Shown in pieces: positions 1 through 7,625 of a stretch of 8,603 bases of DNA. A program made the translations under genes and the position numbers. The DNA lies in contig CAIVZW010000751.1 of the NCBI GenBank assembly GCA_903910495.1, positions 1-8,603 of the forward strand, in the 5' to 3' direction. The notes beneath the pieces are model-generated. The model was not told the DNA's origin. It saw nothing but the letters and a program-made list of their open reading frames with translations, and did not search any database. Origin of the DNA: an uncultured beta proteobacterium. Lineage in GTDB: Bacteria > Pseudomonadota > Gammaproteobacteria > Burkholderiales > Rhodocyclaceae. How positions within the stretch are numbered: the stretch's first letter is position 1; each line of letters begins with the position of its first letter.

Positions 1-194
1 ATCGTCGGCGCCATCGACGACAGTGGCTGCTTCTTCGGAGCAATGGCGTTGCTGATGCCCTGGACCAGACCATACAGATTCTTCTCGCCGATCCTGGTGG
101 TGAAATCATCCATCTCGTTATTCAGGAAGAAGCCGGTTCCCAATACAATAACCATTGTTGAAGTCAGGACCTGACCAAATATCACGTGCTCGGA
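1..194 (-). pseudogene. ggt: 5'-truncated gamma-glutamyltransferase (ggt) fragment, small-subunit core
   Basis: Read on the minus strand from a stop codon (TAG, complement of 195-197) towards position 1, the frame gives GTGFFLNNEMDDF at about 140-102, then NLYGLVQG, NAIAP and PLSSMAPT up to the window edge. These are hallmark small-subunit motifs of gamma-glutamyltransferase, which cleaves and transfers the gamma-glutamyl group of glutathione in the periplasm. The Asp of NNEMDD and the Ser-Ser of PLSSM are known substrate-binding residues of the family. Similarity fades upstream of about 155. The large subunit and the usual TTH segment with the nucleophilic threonine are absent, and the frame closes at 197. 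No start with a convincing ribosome binding site is visible. I read this as a remnant cut off at its 5' side; it continues beyond the left edge, where its 3' end may be intact. A short frameshift near 160 is possible but would not restore the lost domain. Confidence 0.8.
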
Positions 195-304
195 CTACAC
201 GAAAAAATCAATAAAACGGAGTATAAGCTGTAACCTCATTCGCCGTTTGCTAACCCCTGTGTATGGGAACATTCTATTATCCGCGGAGAAGCAGCCGTAT
301 TTAT

Positions 305-333
305 TTGGGATGTTCTGGACATTACAATACAAT
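305..333 (+). promoter_or_regulatory. Candidate sigma70-type promoter for the hsd operon
   Basis: TTGGGA at 305-310 (4 of 6 matches to the -35 consensus) is separated by exactly 17 nt from TACAAT at 328-333 (5 of 6 matches to the -10 consensus). Transcription would start near 340, leaving a leader of about 160 nt before hsdM. A second TACAAT at 323-328 has no properly spaced -35 element. No other good promoter precedes the downstream genes, which overlap or nearly touch, so this one probably serves all five. This is a pattern match by eye only. Confidence 0.45.
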
Positions 334-482
334 ACTTTCACAGTGCATGCTCCGATCCAAGGGGAATCCATGGCCTGCGCCAGGACCACCGCAACATTAT
401 CTTGTATCGATCCCGGCCGGAATGAAGCGGTGTGCACGGCGGCCGAGCCGGGAGCCAGCGATGGCCGTCAACAAACTACCAA

Positions 483-490
483 AGGCAGGA
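483..490 (+). promoter_or_regulatory. Ribosome binding site selecting the hsdM start at 501
   Basis: AGGCAGGA ends 10 nt before ATG 501. It supports this start over an in-frame GTG at 432, whose extra 23 codons encode a low-complexity leader unlike HsdM N-termini. The protein from 501 opens with SLNKPKLDNLANEIWKSAE, a typical HsdM beginning. Confidence 0.5.
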
Positions 491-500
491 AATAGAACAA

Positions 501-2486
501 ATGGCCCTTTCACTGAACAAACCCAAGCTCGACAACCTCGCCAACGAAATCTGGAAATCCGCCGAGCGTTTGCGCGGCAAGTTCAAGTCCTACGAGTACC
601 AAAACGTCATCCTGCCGATCATCGTCATCCGGCGGCTGGAGTGCGTGCTGCTGGCCTGGCGTGAAGACAAGGCCAATGAAGTAAAGGCAAAGCGTCCCAA
701 AATTGGCGAGGCCGAGTTGGCCAAGCTGGTCAAAGACCTGGAGCTGAACCCACACCAGTCACCCTTCTCGAACAAGACCGCATGGACCTTGCGCAGGGTT
801 TACGAGGAAGATCACGCGCTGCTGGAAGAAAACTTCCGCGCCTACATCAACGGCTTCTCGAAGAACGTTGACGACATCATCGAACACTTCAACTATCGCG
901 CCACCATTGGCACGATGGTCAAGAACAATCGCCTTGCCCCTATCCTCAGCCAGTACAAGGAACTCCCCCTGGGCCCGGATCAGCTCTCCGGGCTGGAGAT
1001 GGGCTATATCTACGAGGAATTGCTGCGGCGGTTCTCGGAACAAAGCGGCGAAGAGGCCGGGGAGCACTTCACCCCGCGTGAAGTCATCCGGCTGATGGTC
1101 GAACTGCTCGACATTCCCGTCCCGGACAAGCACATGTCCATCTACGACCCGGCCTGCGGAACCGGCGGCATGTTGTCGGTGGCCAAGGAACACTTGCTCG
1201 ACCGCGCCGAAACGCCTGCGCAACGCGCCAATGTCGAGAAATTCGTCACCGTGCACGGACAGGAGCTGTCGCCGACCAACTACGCCATCTGCCAGGCCGA
1301 CCTGCTGATCAAGAACGATCCTTTGGCCAAGGTCTTTCTCGGCAACTCGCTGATCCCCCACGAGAAGCACAGCAAGGAGGCCGGCGACCAGTTGGCCGGG
1401 CCGAATGACCGCTTCAATTACATGCTCAGCAATCCACCCTTCGGCGTCACCTGGGGCGGCAAGGATGGCTACGAGAAGGAAGCCCGCAAGCTCGAAAAGA
1501 CGCGCTATCAGGCCGGCATGCCACGGGTGAATGACGGTGCGCTGCTCTTTCTGCAAACCATGCTGGCCAAGATGCAGGCTCCTGTAAAAGGCGGTGGCCA
1601 CATCGCCATCATCTTCAACGGATCGCCGCTGTCGAACGGCGATTGCGGCTCGGGCGAAAGCGAAATCCGCCGCTGGATTCTGCAAAACGACTGGCTCGAC
1701 GCCATCGTGATGCTGCCCGACCAGCTCTTCTACAACACCGGCATCTTTACCTACATCTGGCTGCTGCGCAACGACAAACCGGCCAGCCATCACGGCCGCG
1801 TCATGCTGATCGATGCCCGCCAGCAGTTCGAGAAAGAACCGAAAGCCTTTGGCAACAAGCGCAACCGGATGAGCGACGCGCACCGGCAATGGATTGCGCA
1901 GCGCTACCAAAAGGGCTGGAAACCCGGTTTCGACGATGCGCAGGTGAAGATTTTCGGCGAGAAGGATTTTGCCTTCCACAAGGTCAAGGTCGTCTTCTGG
2001 CAGACCGACGCGAACGACCAACCGGCGATCATCACCGAGCCTTACGAGAAAGCCTTCACCGCCGCCAACCTCAAGAAGGAACAGGAGTTCCACGCCAGCG
2101 AGATCAGCTTCCGCGTGCGCCTGAAAATTGAGGGTAAAGAAAAGGCGGTCAAGTTCGCGCTCAAGCCAGCCGACAGTGCGGCGAAGAAACTCAAGGTAGC
2201 ACTGGGCGGCGAACAGGCTGAGATTGTGGGCGTCGAATGGACGCACCGGCATTACGTGCAGGACGACGAATACATCCCGCACGGCGAAGACATCGCCGCT
2301 TTCCTGACGCGTGAAATCGCCAAGACTATCATCCGCTGGGAAGACAGCCCGCAACTCGGCTACGAAATCCTGCCGAACAAATATTTCTACCGTTACCAGC
2401 CGCCGACGCCGGCGAAAGACTTGCTGGCGGAGTTCTGGCGACTGGAGAAGGAGGCGGAGAAGATGTTGGAGGGGTTGGCGAAATGA
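501..2486 (+). CDS. hsdM: Type I restriction-modification DNA methyltransferase subunit (HsdM)
   Basis: The 661-residue protein is the modification subunit of a Type I system. It transfers a methyl group from S-adenosylmethionine to adenine N6 in the HsdS-defined target, protecting host DNA, and it joins the restriction complex. Residues 1 to about 150 match the helical HsdM N-terminal domain (LANEIWKSAERLRGKF, then VILPIIVIRRLE). The catalytic N6-methyltransferase domain follows. SAM-binding motif I is DPACGTGGM at 216-224, and catalytic motif IV is NPPF at 311-314. The C-terminus carries GYEILPNKYFYRY, typical of larger HsdM proteins. At 661 residues it is longer than the roughly 530 of EcoKI HsdM, consistent with the long-HsdM branch of the family. 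All key residues are intact. Its stop overlaps the hsdS start by 4 bp, so translation is probably coupled. Confidence 0.96.
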   Translation: MALSLNKPKLDNLANEIWKSAERLRGKFKSYEYQNVILPIIVIRRLECVLLAWREDKANEVKAKRPKIGEAELAKLVKDLELNPHQSPFSNKTAWTLRRVYEEDHALLEENFRAYINGFSKNVDDIIEHFNYRATIGTMVKNNRLAPILSQYKELPLGPDQLSGLEMGYIYEELLRRFSEQSGEEAGEHFTPREVIRLMVELLDIPVPDKHMSIYDPACGTGGMLSVAKEHLLDRAETPAQRANVEKFVTVHGQELSPTNYAICQADLLIKNDPLAKVFLGNSLIPHEKHSKEAGDQLAGPNDRFNYMLSNPPFGVTWGGKDGYEKEARKLEKTRYQAGMPRVNDGALLFLQTMLAKMQAPVKGGGHIAIIFNGSPLSNGDCGSGESEIRRWILQNDWLDAIVMLPDQLFYNTGIFTYIWLLRNDKPASHHGRVMLIDARQQFEKEPKAFGNKRNRMSDAHRQWIAQRYQKGWKPGFDDAQVKIFGEKDFAFHKVKVVFWQTDANDQPAIITEPYEKAFTAANLKKEQEFHASEISFRVRLKIEGKEKAVKFALKPADSAAKKLKVALGGEQAEIVGVEWTHRHYVQDDEYIPHGEDIAAFLTREIAKTIIRWEDSPQLGYEILPNKYFYRYQPPTPAKDLLAEFWRLEKEAEKMLEGLAK

Positions 2487-3823
2487 GCGCGATTGTTGCG
2501 AATGACGTTTGGCTCGGCAGGATGCCAAGCGACTGGCAACGTAGTCGTGTTCGCAATGTCGCCTTGTTATCACCGAACTACTCCAACGCAGCGCCCGCGT
2601 TCGATGAGCCGTGCACGGTTGTACCGATGGAGCTGGTCTCCGCCGACGGTGCAATTGACGCAACAAATCAGCAGTTGTTGGAAGATGTTTCGACTGGGCT
2701 GCCGCTGTTTGAGGAGGGCGATGTCCTCTTCGCAAAGATTACTCCTTGCATGGAAAACGGGAAAGGCGCGTTGGTCAAGAATCTTCCTACGCGTTACGCC
2801 TTTGGAAGTACAGAGTTTCATGTGCTTCGACCTAGCAGAAGGATCGACGCCATGTTTCTGTATTACGCCACGTTCAATCCAGTTTTCCGGGCTTATGCGG
2901 CAGAGAACATGGTGGGCGCGGCAGGGCAAAAGCGTGTGTCATCGCGCTTCTTGAAAGACACACGGCTATTCCTCCCGCTCGTGCCCGAGCAACAGCGTAT
3001 CGCCGCGTATCTGGACGCAAGCTGCGCGGCGATTGATGCGGCGGTAGCCGCCAAACGCGGCCAGCTAGAAGCCCTTGATGCGCTCCGCAAGTCGATCATT
3101 CAGCGAGCGGTGACTCATGGGATTGCCGATCATCGTGAGTTGCGACAGGTTGCCAACGATTGGCTGACTGAAGTTCCGGCGCATTGGAAGGTCTGTCGCA
3201 TCAAGCGGGTTCTGGCGCAGATGGACTACGGCATCGGTGTAAGCACGGTTGAAGAGGGCCGTTATCCGGTGCTCAAGATGGGGCATATTCAAGATGGCGA
3301 AATTCGCTATTCGAAGCTGGATTTTGTCGATGAGGTGGATGACAACCTGATCCTGGAAACCGGTGACCTGCTATTCAATCGCACCAACAGTCCGGACCAA
3401 GTGGGCAAGGCTGCAATTTTTCGTAAATCCAGGAGTGACGCAATAACGTTTGCCTCCTACCTTGTCCGGTTGCGCGTCAACCACCGGGTCTCCCCGTGGT
3501 TCTTGAATTACGTGCTTAATAGCGATGGTTTTCTTGGCTTTGCGCGTCGTCTCGCCATACCCTCAGTTCAGCAGTCCAATCTGAATTCGACTCGCTACGC
3601 ACAAATGTTTATCCCGCTGCCGCCACTTGAGGAGCAGAAGTCAATTCTGGCCTACCTCGATGAGAAGACCAGCGAGGTAAAACGCATCGTCGAAACCATC
3701 AACGACCAAATCTCCACCCTCACCGCCTACCGCAAGTCGCTGATCCACGAATGCGTCACCGGCCAGCGGCGCGTGGGTGAGGCGGACATACCGCAAACAA
3801 AACACGGGAGTAAGTCGATATGA
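2483..3823 (+). CDS. hsdS: Type I restriction-modification specificity subunit (HsdS)
   Basis: The 446-residue subunit sets the DNA sequence recognised by the HsdM/HsdR complex. It has the expected two-fold layout. Each half opens with a WL...P..W motif (W10-W18 and W227-W235), continues through a variable target-recognition domain, and ends with a helical spacer. The spacers start at LVPEQQRIAAYLD (from residue 166) and PPLEEQKSILAYLDEK (from residue 380). Each spacer runs into a coiled coil ending with KS(I/L)I. Two different target-recognition domains imply a bipartite asymmetric target, whose sequence cannot be read from the gene. The ATG overlaps the hsdM stop as ATGA, with GGAGGGG about 9 nt upstream. 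G+C drops to about 45-52% in parts of both recognition domains, as is common for these exchangeable segments. Length and both halves look complete. Confidence 0.95.
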   Translation: MSAIVANDVWLGRMPSDWQRSRVRNVALLSPNYSNAAPAFDEPCTVVPMELVSADGAIDATNQQLLEDVSTGLPLFEEGDVLFAKITPCMENGKGALVKNLPTRYAFGSTEFHVLRPSRRIDAMFLYYATFNPVFRAYAAENMVGAAGQKRVSSRFLKDTRLFLPLVPEQQRIAAYLDASCAAIDAAVAAKRGQLEALDALRKSIIQRAVTHGIADHRELRQVANDWLTEVPAHWKVCRIKRVLAQMDYGIGVSTVEEGRYPVLKMGHIQDGEIRYSKLDFVDEVDDNLILETGDLLFNRTNSPDQVGKAAIFRKSRSDAITFASYLVRLRVNHRVSPWFLNYVLNSDGFLGFARRLAIPSVQQSNLNSTRYAQMFIPLPPLEEQKSILAYLDEKTSEVKRIVETINDQISTLTAYRKSLIHECVTGQRRVGEADIPQTKHGSKSI

Positions 3824-4683
3824 GCATGGAAGCGACCGCCAAGCTTGCCTTGTTTGAAGGAAGGCAGATCAGAAAGAGCATGCATGAAGGTGAATGGTGG
3901 TTTGTCATCACGGACATCGTTGCCGTGTTAACGGATGCGGTCGATCCTTCCGACTACTGGAAAAAAATGCGCCGGCGCGATCCGGAGTTGAGCCGGGATA
4001 TCCAAGGGGGGGGTAAGTTTGTCCCCCCCCTTGCCCTGGAATTTGCGACGGCGGGCGGACGACAGAAACTTCAGTGCTGGAATACCGAGGGTATCTTCCG
4101 TCTGATCCAGTCGATTCCCAGCCCCAAGGCGGAACCGTTCAAACGCTGGCTGGCGCGTGTGGGCAAGGAGCGGATCGACGAGATCGACAACCCCGAACTG
4201 GCGATGGGCCGGATGCAGGCGCTCTACGAACAGAAGGGCTACCCCAGGGAGTGGATCGACAAGCGCCTGCGCGGGATCGCGGTCCGCCAGGATTTGACCG
4301 ATGAGTGGAAAGAGCGCGGCGCGGCGAGTCGGCTGGAATTCGCCATCCTGACTAACGAAATCATGCATGGCGCCTTTGGCTTGAAGGTCGATGAATACAA
4401 GGAGGTCAAGGCGCTGGAACGGGAGAATCTGCGCGACCACATGAGCGACATCGAGCTGATTCTCACCATGCTGGCCGAGGAAACGACGACCACGCTGCAT
4501 CGCGACCGGGATTCGCAGGGCATCGCGCCGCTCACGAAAGACGCCAGGGATGGCGGAGCGGTGGCCGGCCGCACGCGCAAGGATATTGAGCAACAGACCG
4601 GCAAGCCGGTTATTTCGCCCGAGAACTTCAAGTCTTTGGCCGGCAAGCGAACGAAGAAGCTGAAGGCAGACAAGGCCGGATAA
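3820..4683 (+). CDS. BRO-N domain / DinD-like accessory protein in hsd operon
   Basis: This 287-residue protein has a BRO-type N-terminal domain at about residues 8-115. Visible parts are EWWFVITDIVAVLTD, CWNTEGIFRLIQSIPSPKAEPFKRWLARVG and a TAGG turn. The C-terminal half (LTNEIMHGAFGL, ENLRDHMSDIELILTMLAEE, AVAGRTRKDIEQQTGK) resembles DinD-like BRO proteins. BRO-N domains are known from phage antirepressors and baculovirus proteins and are thought to bind DNA. DinD is an SOS-induced protein linked to RecA. The role here is unknown; regulation of the system or sensing of damaged or invading DNA is inference. ATG 3820 overlaps the hsdS stop by 4 bp, with GGGAG 9 nt upstream; ATG 3826 is an in-frame alternative. 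hsdR follows after 10 bp. G8 (4006-4013) and C8 (4023-4030) tracts within the BRO domain make the gene prone to slippage. As sequenced, the frame is open throughout. Confidence 0.85.
   Translation: MSMEATAKLALFEGRQIRKSMHEGEWWFVITDIVAVLTDAVDPSDYWKKMRRRDPELSRDIQGGGKFVPPLALEFATAGGRQKLQCWNTEGIFRLIQSIPSPKAEPFKRWLARVGKERIDEIDNPELAMGRMQALYEQKGYPREWIDKRLRGIAVRQDLTDEWKERGAASRLEFAILTNEIMHGAFGLKVDEYKEVKALERENLRDHMSDIELILTMLAEETTTTLHRDRDSQGIAPLTKDARDGGAVAGRTRKDIEQQTGKPVISPENFKSLAGKRTKKLKADKAG
4003..4033 (+). repeat. G8/C8 perfect inverted repeat within the BRO-N gene
   Basis: CAA plus eight G (4003-4013) is the exact reverse complement of eight C plus TTG (4023-4033), with a 9-nt spacer at 4014-4022. 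The 11-bp stem is almost all G-C. The tracts encode GGG at residues 63-65 and VPPL at 68-71. By hand translation, loss of one base ends the protein at TGA 4103-4105 (about 94 residues). Gain of one base ends it at 4302-4304 (about 160 residues). Opposite changes in the two tracts would restore the frame. This is the only pair of long homopolymers I noticed in the window. Confidence 0.85.
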
Positions 4684-4687
4684 AGGA
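4682..4687 (+). promoter_or_regulatory. Ribosome binding site for hsdR, overlapping the BRO gene stop
   Basis: AAAGGA starts inside the TAA stop codon (4681-4683) and lies 6 nt before ATG 4694. hsdR can therefore start independently, while staying close enough for coupling to translation of the upstream gene. Confidence 0.5.
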
Positions 4688-4693
4688 CCCCGC

Positions 4694-7621
4694 ATGGTCA
4701 AAGCACCTGAGTTGAAGTTTCAGCAGCACATCGCGGACTTTCTGGTCCGCGTGCATGCTTATGGGGTACTCGAACAATCCGACATTACGGACACCGAGCA
4801 CTGCATCGCCGAAGATCAGCTCTGGGCTTTCCTCAAGGCCACCCAGGCCGATACGCTCAAGAAACTCGCCGACGATTACGGTACCGATGCGCGGGACGAG
4901 ATATTCAAGTCGCTGTACAAGGAACTGGAACATACCCCACTCTGGATGCTGTTGCGCGGCGGCCTCAAGGTGCGCGGGCTGGAGTTCCGGCTGTTCTACC
5001 CCAAGCCGCGTTCCGCCGAGAGCGCCGCGGTCAAGAAATATGGCGAGAACCGCATCACCTTTCGCCCGCATTTTTATTTCGGCGACACCAGCCAGGAAAT
5101 CGACTTCGTTCTCTTCCTCAACGGCTTGCCCATCGTGGCGCTTGAATTGAAGCACGAGAAGAACCAGACGGTGCATGACGCGGTGGCGCAGTTTGCCGGG
5201 CGTGATCATACGCACCGGGTTTTCCAGCATCCCTTCCTCTATCTCGCCGCCGACACCAGCGACGTGAAGGCCGCCACCGATCCGCGCCGGGAGCAGAACT
5301 TCCGCTGGCATAACACCGGGTTGAGCAACGAGGCGAAGACCCAGGACGGCAGCGAATCCACGGAATACCCGGTGGAATTTCTCTATCGCGAGGTGCTGGC
5401 GAAAGACAGCCTGCTCGAAGCGCTCTCGTTCTTCCTCGTCCGCGTGCCGCATCGCGATGCCGTCGATGACGTGCCCGAACGCCCGGCCTTTACCCTGTTC
5501 CCGCGCTACCACCAGAGCCGTCTGGTGCGCAAAGTGAGCGATGACATTTCGGCACACTTCGCCGAAAAGGCCGACATCGGTCGCAAATATCTGGTCAATC
5601 ATTCGGCCGGCAGCGGCAAGACGCTGACCATCTGCTGGCTGGCGGACCGCCTGCATAGCCTGTTCAAACCCGGCACCAGCGAAAAGCTGGTGGACATGGT
5701 GTTCATCCTCACCGACCGCAAATCACTCGATACCAACATTAAGGATGAAATCGAGAACTTCACGCACCTCAAGGACGTCATTGGCCTGGCCCGGAAGTCC
5801 GACGACCTGCCGCAATTCATGGCCGAGCGCAAGCCGATCATCGTCACCACGCAGCAGAAGTTCGCCTGGGTGCTGGAACAGATCGAGAAGAAGCCGGAAC
5901 TCAAGACACTGCGCGTGGCGTTCCTGATCGACGAGGCGCACCGCTCGCAGGAAGGCCAGATGGGTGCGGCCATCCGCTTGCCCTTCCGCCAGGCTGACGA
6001 GGCGGATGTGGAGCCCGGCGAACCGGACCCGCAGGAACAACTCGCCAGAATCATCCGCGAGCACGATGTCAATCAGATGATCGTTGCCTTCACCGCAACG
6101 CCAGCCCCGGCGACGGTGAGCCTGTTTGGCGAGCCGTTCGACACCTACACCGAGGCCGAAGCCATCGCCGAGGGCTACATCGTCGATGTCGCGGCCAGCA
6201 TCATTTCCTACAAAACGCTCTACAACCTGCATTGCGCGGTAGTGCCCAGGCTGGACGAGGAAAAACTCTATCCCAAGGGCGTAGTATCGAAAGCACTCCA
6301 GAACGTGGCCTTTCAGGATGACGGGCTGATCCAGTACAAGGCCGAGGTGATGCTGCGGCTGTTTGAGGCGGATGTCATGCCACTCATTGGCGGCCGCGCC
6401 AAGGCCATGATTGTGACCAGCTCTCGCCTGGCGGGTCTGCGCTATTTCGAGATCATCAATGAGAAGCTCAAGGAGCGCGACGCGACTTACAAGGCGCTCT
6501 ATGCTTTCTCGGATTTCACGCATCCCACCACCAACGCGGCGATCAGCGAGCACGCCGTCAACGAATTGAAGGATGGCGAACTGATCGAGCAGCGTTTCGA
6601 GGGCGACGACTACCGCCTGATGATCGTCGCCAACAAGTTTCAGACCGGCTTCGACCAGCCATTGCTTGCCGGAATGTTCCTCGACAAGCCGGTGATCGAC
6701 CGCAACGCGGTGCAGACCCTGTCACGGCTGAATCGCTGCTTTGAGGGCAAGGATCGCGTCGTGGTCGTGGATTTCACCAACAACGCCAAGGCCATCCTCA
6801 AGGCCTTCGTCAAATACCGCAAGGGCACTCCCTTTGAACCGGCCGAACCTGACCCGGCGCTGTGTCTGAAGTTGTACGCCGAGATCATTGCTGCCGGTGT
6901 GTTTGACCCGAAGGATGCCGCTGATTTTGGCAGGCTACTCGCGACCGGCACCGATGCTCAGGTTCAGTTTACGGTCAATGCGCTACGCAAACGCTTTCAG
7001 GAAAAGCTCACCGATCCGGAAGCCCGGAAGGACTTTGTCTATCAGCTTGCCCGCTATGTGAAGAGTTTTCATTTCCTCAGTTGCTTCTTCACCTTTCCGC
7101 CGGAAATCAAGGTGTTTGCGACTTTTGCCGAGTACGTCGGCCCGCAACTGATCAAAGTGGGCAGCGTGTCCGAGTTGATGAAATTGATTCGCCAGACGGA
7201 AGTGATCAAGGCCGCTGTGGAATATCAGGGCGTGGAAAGTGGTGGTGGTACGGTGAAACTTAAACCGGGAACAGGCAAGAAGGTCTCTGGCCCGCCCCAG
7301 ACAAAGGTTTCCGTTCAGGACATGATCGCCGAGATTCAGGCCAGATTCGCCATATCCGACGAAGAGGCGCTCTACATCAAGCAGGTCACCGAGGAGAAAG
7401 CTGCCGATCCGCTTATTCGCAGCACCGTTACCGACCACCGCGACGACGGCATTTATCTTCACGGCGCGTATCGGGGCCAGGTTAACGGACAGATTCAGGC
7501 GGCCTACGGTGAGCTCGGACGCTACGAGGAACTATCTGATTCCAGGTACACGGATGTCGGCTGTATTTTTGACATCATGGCTTACACCGTGATTCAGCAA
7601 CATTTGTCATGCACGGTATGA
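4694..7621 (+). CDS. hsdR: Type I restriction endonuclease / translocase subunit (HsdR)
   Basis: The 975-residue motor and nuclease subunit pulls in unmodified DNA using ATP and cuts far from the target when translocation stalls. The N-terminal HSDR_N nuclease domain shows a PD-(D/E)xK arrangement: D137 in EIDF, then E151 and K153 in ELK. Two RecA-like helicase domains follow. The Walker A motif is SAGSGKT at 304-310 (K309), the Walker B/DEAH box is at 413-416, and FTATP is at 466-470. A later arginine-bearing motif is QTLSRLNR at 674-681. The remaining roughly 270 residues should be the helical C-terminal part that docks onto the methylase core. The length is normal for the EcoR124-like range of about 1000 residues. 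No frameshift is seen, so restriction should be active if expressed. It lies 10 bp after the BRO gene and 4 bp before radC. Confidence 0.96.
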   Translation: MVKAPELKFQQHIADFLVRVHAYGVLEQSDITDTEHCIAEDQLWAFLKATQADTLKKLADDYGTDARDEIFKSLYKELEHTPLWMLLRGGLKVRGLEFRLFYPKPRSAESAAVKKYGENRITFRPHFYFGDTSQEIDFVLFLNGLPIVALELKHEKNQTVHDAVAQFAGRDHTHRVFQHPFLYLAADTSDVKAATDPRREQNFRWHNTGLSNEAKTQDGSESTEYPVEFLYREVLAKDSLLEALSFFLVRVPHRDAVDDVPERPAFTLFPRYHQSRLVRKVSDDISAHFAEKADIGRKYLVNHSAGSGKTLTICWLADRLHSLFKPGTSEKLVDMVFILTDRKSLDTNIKDEIENFTHLKDVIGLARKSDDLPQFMAERKPIIVTTQQKFAWVLEQIEKKPELKTLRVAFLIDEAHRSQEGQMGAAIRLPFRQADEADVEPGEPDPQEQLARIIREHDVNQMIVAFTATPAPATVSLFGEPFDTYTEAEAIAEGYIVDVAASIISYKTLYNLHCAVVPRLDEEKLYPKGVVSKALQNVAFQDDGLIQYKAEVMLRLFEADVMPLIGGRAKAMIVTSSRLAGLRYFEIINEKLKERDATYKALYAFSDFTHPTTNAAISEHAVNELKDGELIEQRFEGDDYRLMIVANKFQTGFDQPLLAGMFLDKPVIDRNAVQTLSRLNRCFEGKDRVVVVDFTNNAKAILKAFVKYRKGTPFEPAEPDPALCLKLYAEIIAAGVFDPKDAADFGRLLATGTDAQVQFTVNALRKRFQEKLTDPEARKDFVYQLARYVKSFHFLSCFFTFPPEIKVFATFAEYVGPQLIKVGSVSELMKLIRQTEVIKAAVEYQGVESGGGTVKLKPGTGKKVSGPPQTKVSVQDMIAEIQARFAISDEEALYIKQVTEEKAADPLIRSTVTDHRDDGIYLHGAYRGQVNGQIQAAYGELGRYEELSDSRYTDVGCIFDIMAYTVIQQHLSCTV

Positions 7622-7625
7622 AGCC

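Larger units (their letters stand above)
195..500. other. AT-rich non-coding upstream region of the hsd operon
   Basis: This stretch of about 300 bases holds no gene I can support. Positions 181-360 contain 77 G/C of 180 by hand count (43%), against about 65% in a sampled line of hsdM. Small open frames on both strands here have no recognisable motif, so I treat them as chance. The region contains the proposed hsd promoter and a leader of about 160 nt. The leader includes an inverted repeat, TCCCGGC at 411-417 and GCCGGGA at 447-453. The AT-rich part begins where ggt similarity ends, so it probably marks the left border of the inserted DNA. No integrase, transposase or tRNA is visible. Confidence 0.6.

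Noticed and set aside
275..280. TATTAT as a -10 element for an earlier promoter
   Set aside because: No acceptable -35 hexamer lies 16-18 nt upstream. The TTGGGA/TACAAT pair at 305-333 is better.
195..437. 80-codon minus-strand open frame and overlapping small plus-strand frames (247-495, 263-664)
   Set aside because: No motifs and no convincing ribosome binding sites. They overlap the promoter region or hsdM and look like chance openings.
432..500. Upstream GTG start extending hsdM by 23 codons
   Set aside because: The extra residues do not resemble HsdM N-termini, and a Shine-Dalgarno sequence is placed for ATG 501.
759..2735. Long minus-strand open frame (658 codons) opposite hsdM and the start of hsdS
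   Set aside because: It lies antisense to a gene with clear methyltransferase motifs. Its translation is biased to Arg, Val, Leu and His with no recognisable domain, as expected for the complement of GC-rich coding DNA.
3001..3780. Possible long direct repeats between the two HsdS spacer regions that could drive recombination
   Set aside because: The shared protein motifs are matched by only short DNA identities of about 10 bases, which is not enough to suggest an inversion or exchange system in this window.
3928..4701. Minus-strand open frame of 257 codons opposite the BRO-N gene, and 5723-6553 opposite hsdR
   Set aside because: Both are shadows of well-supported plus-strand genes and have no recognisable domain.
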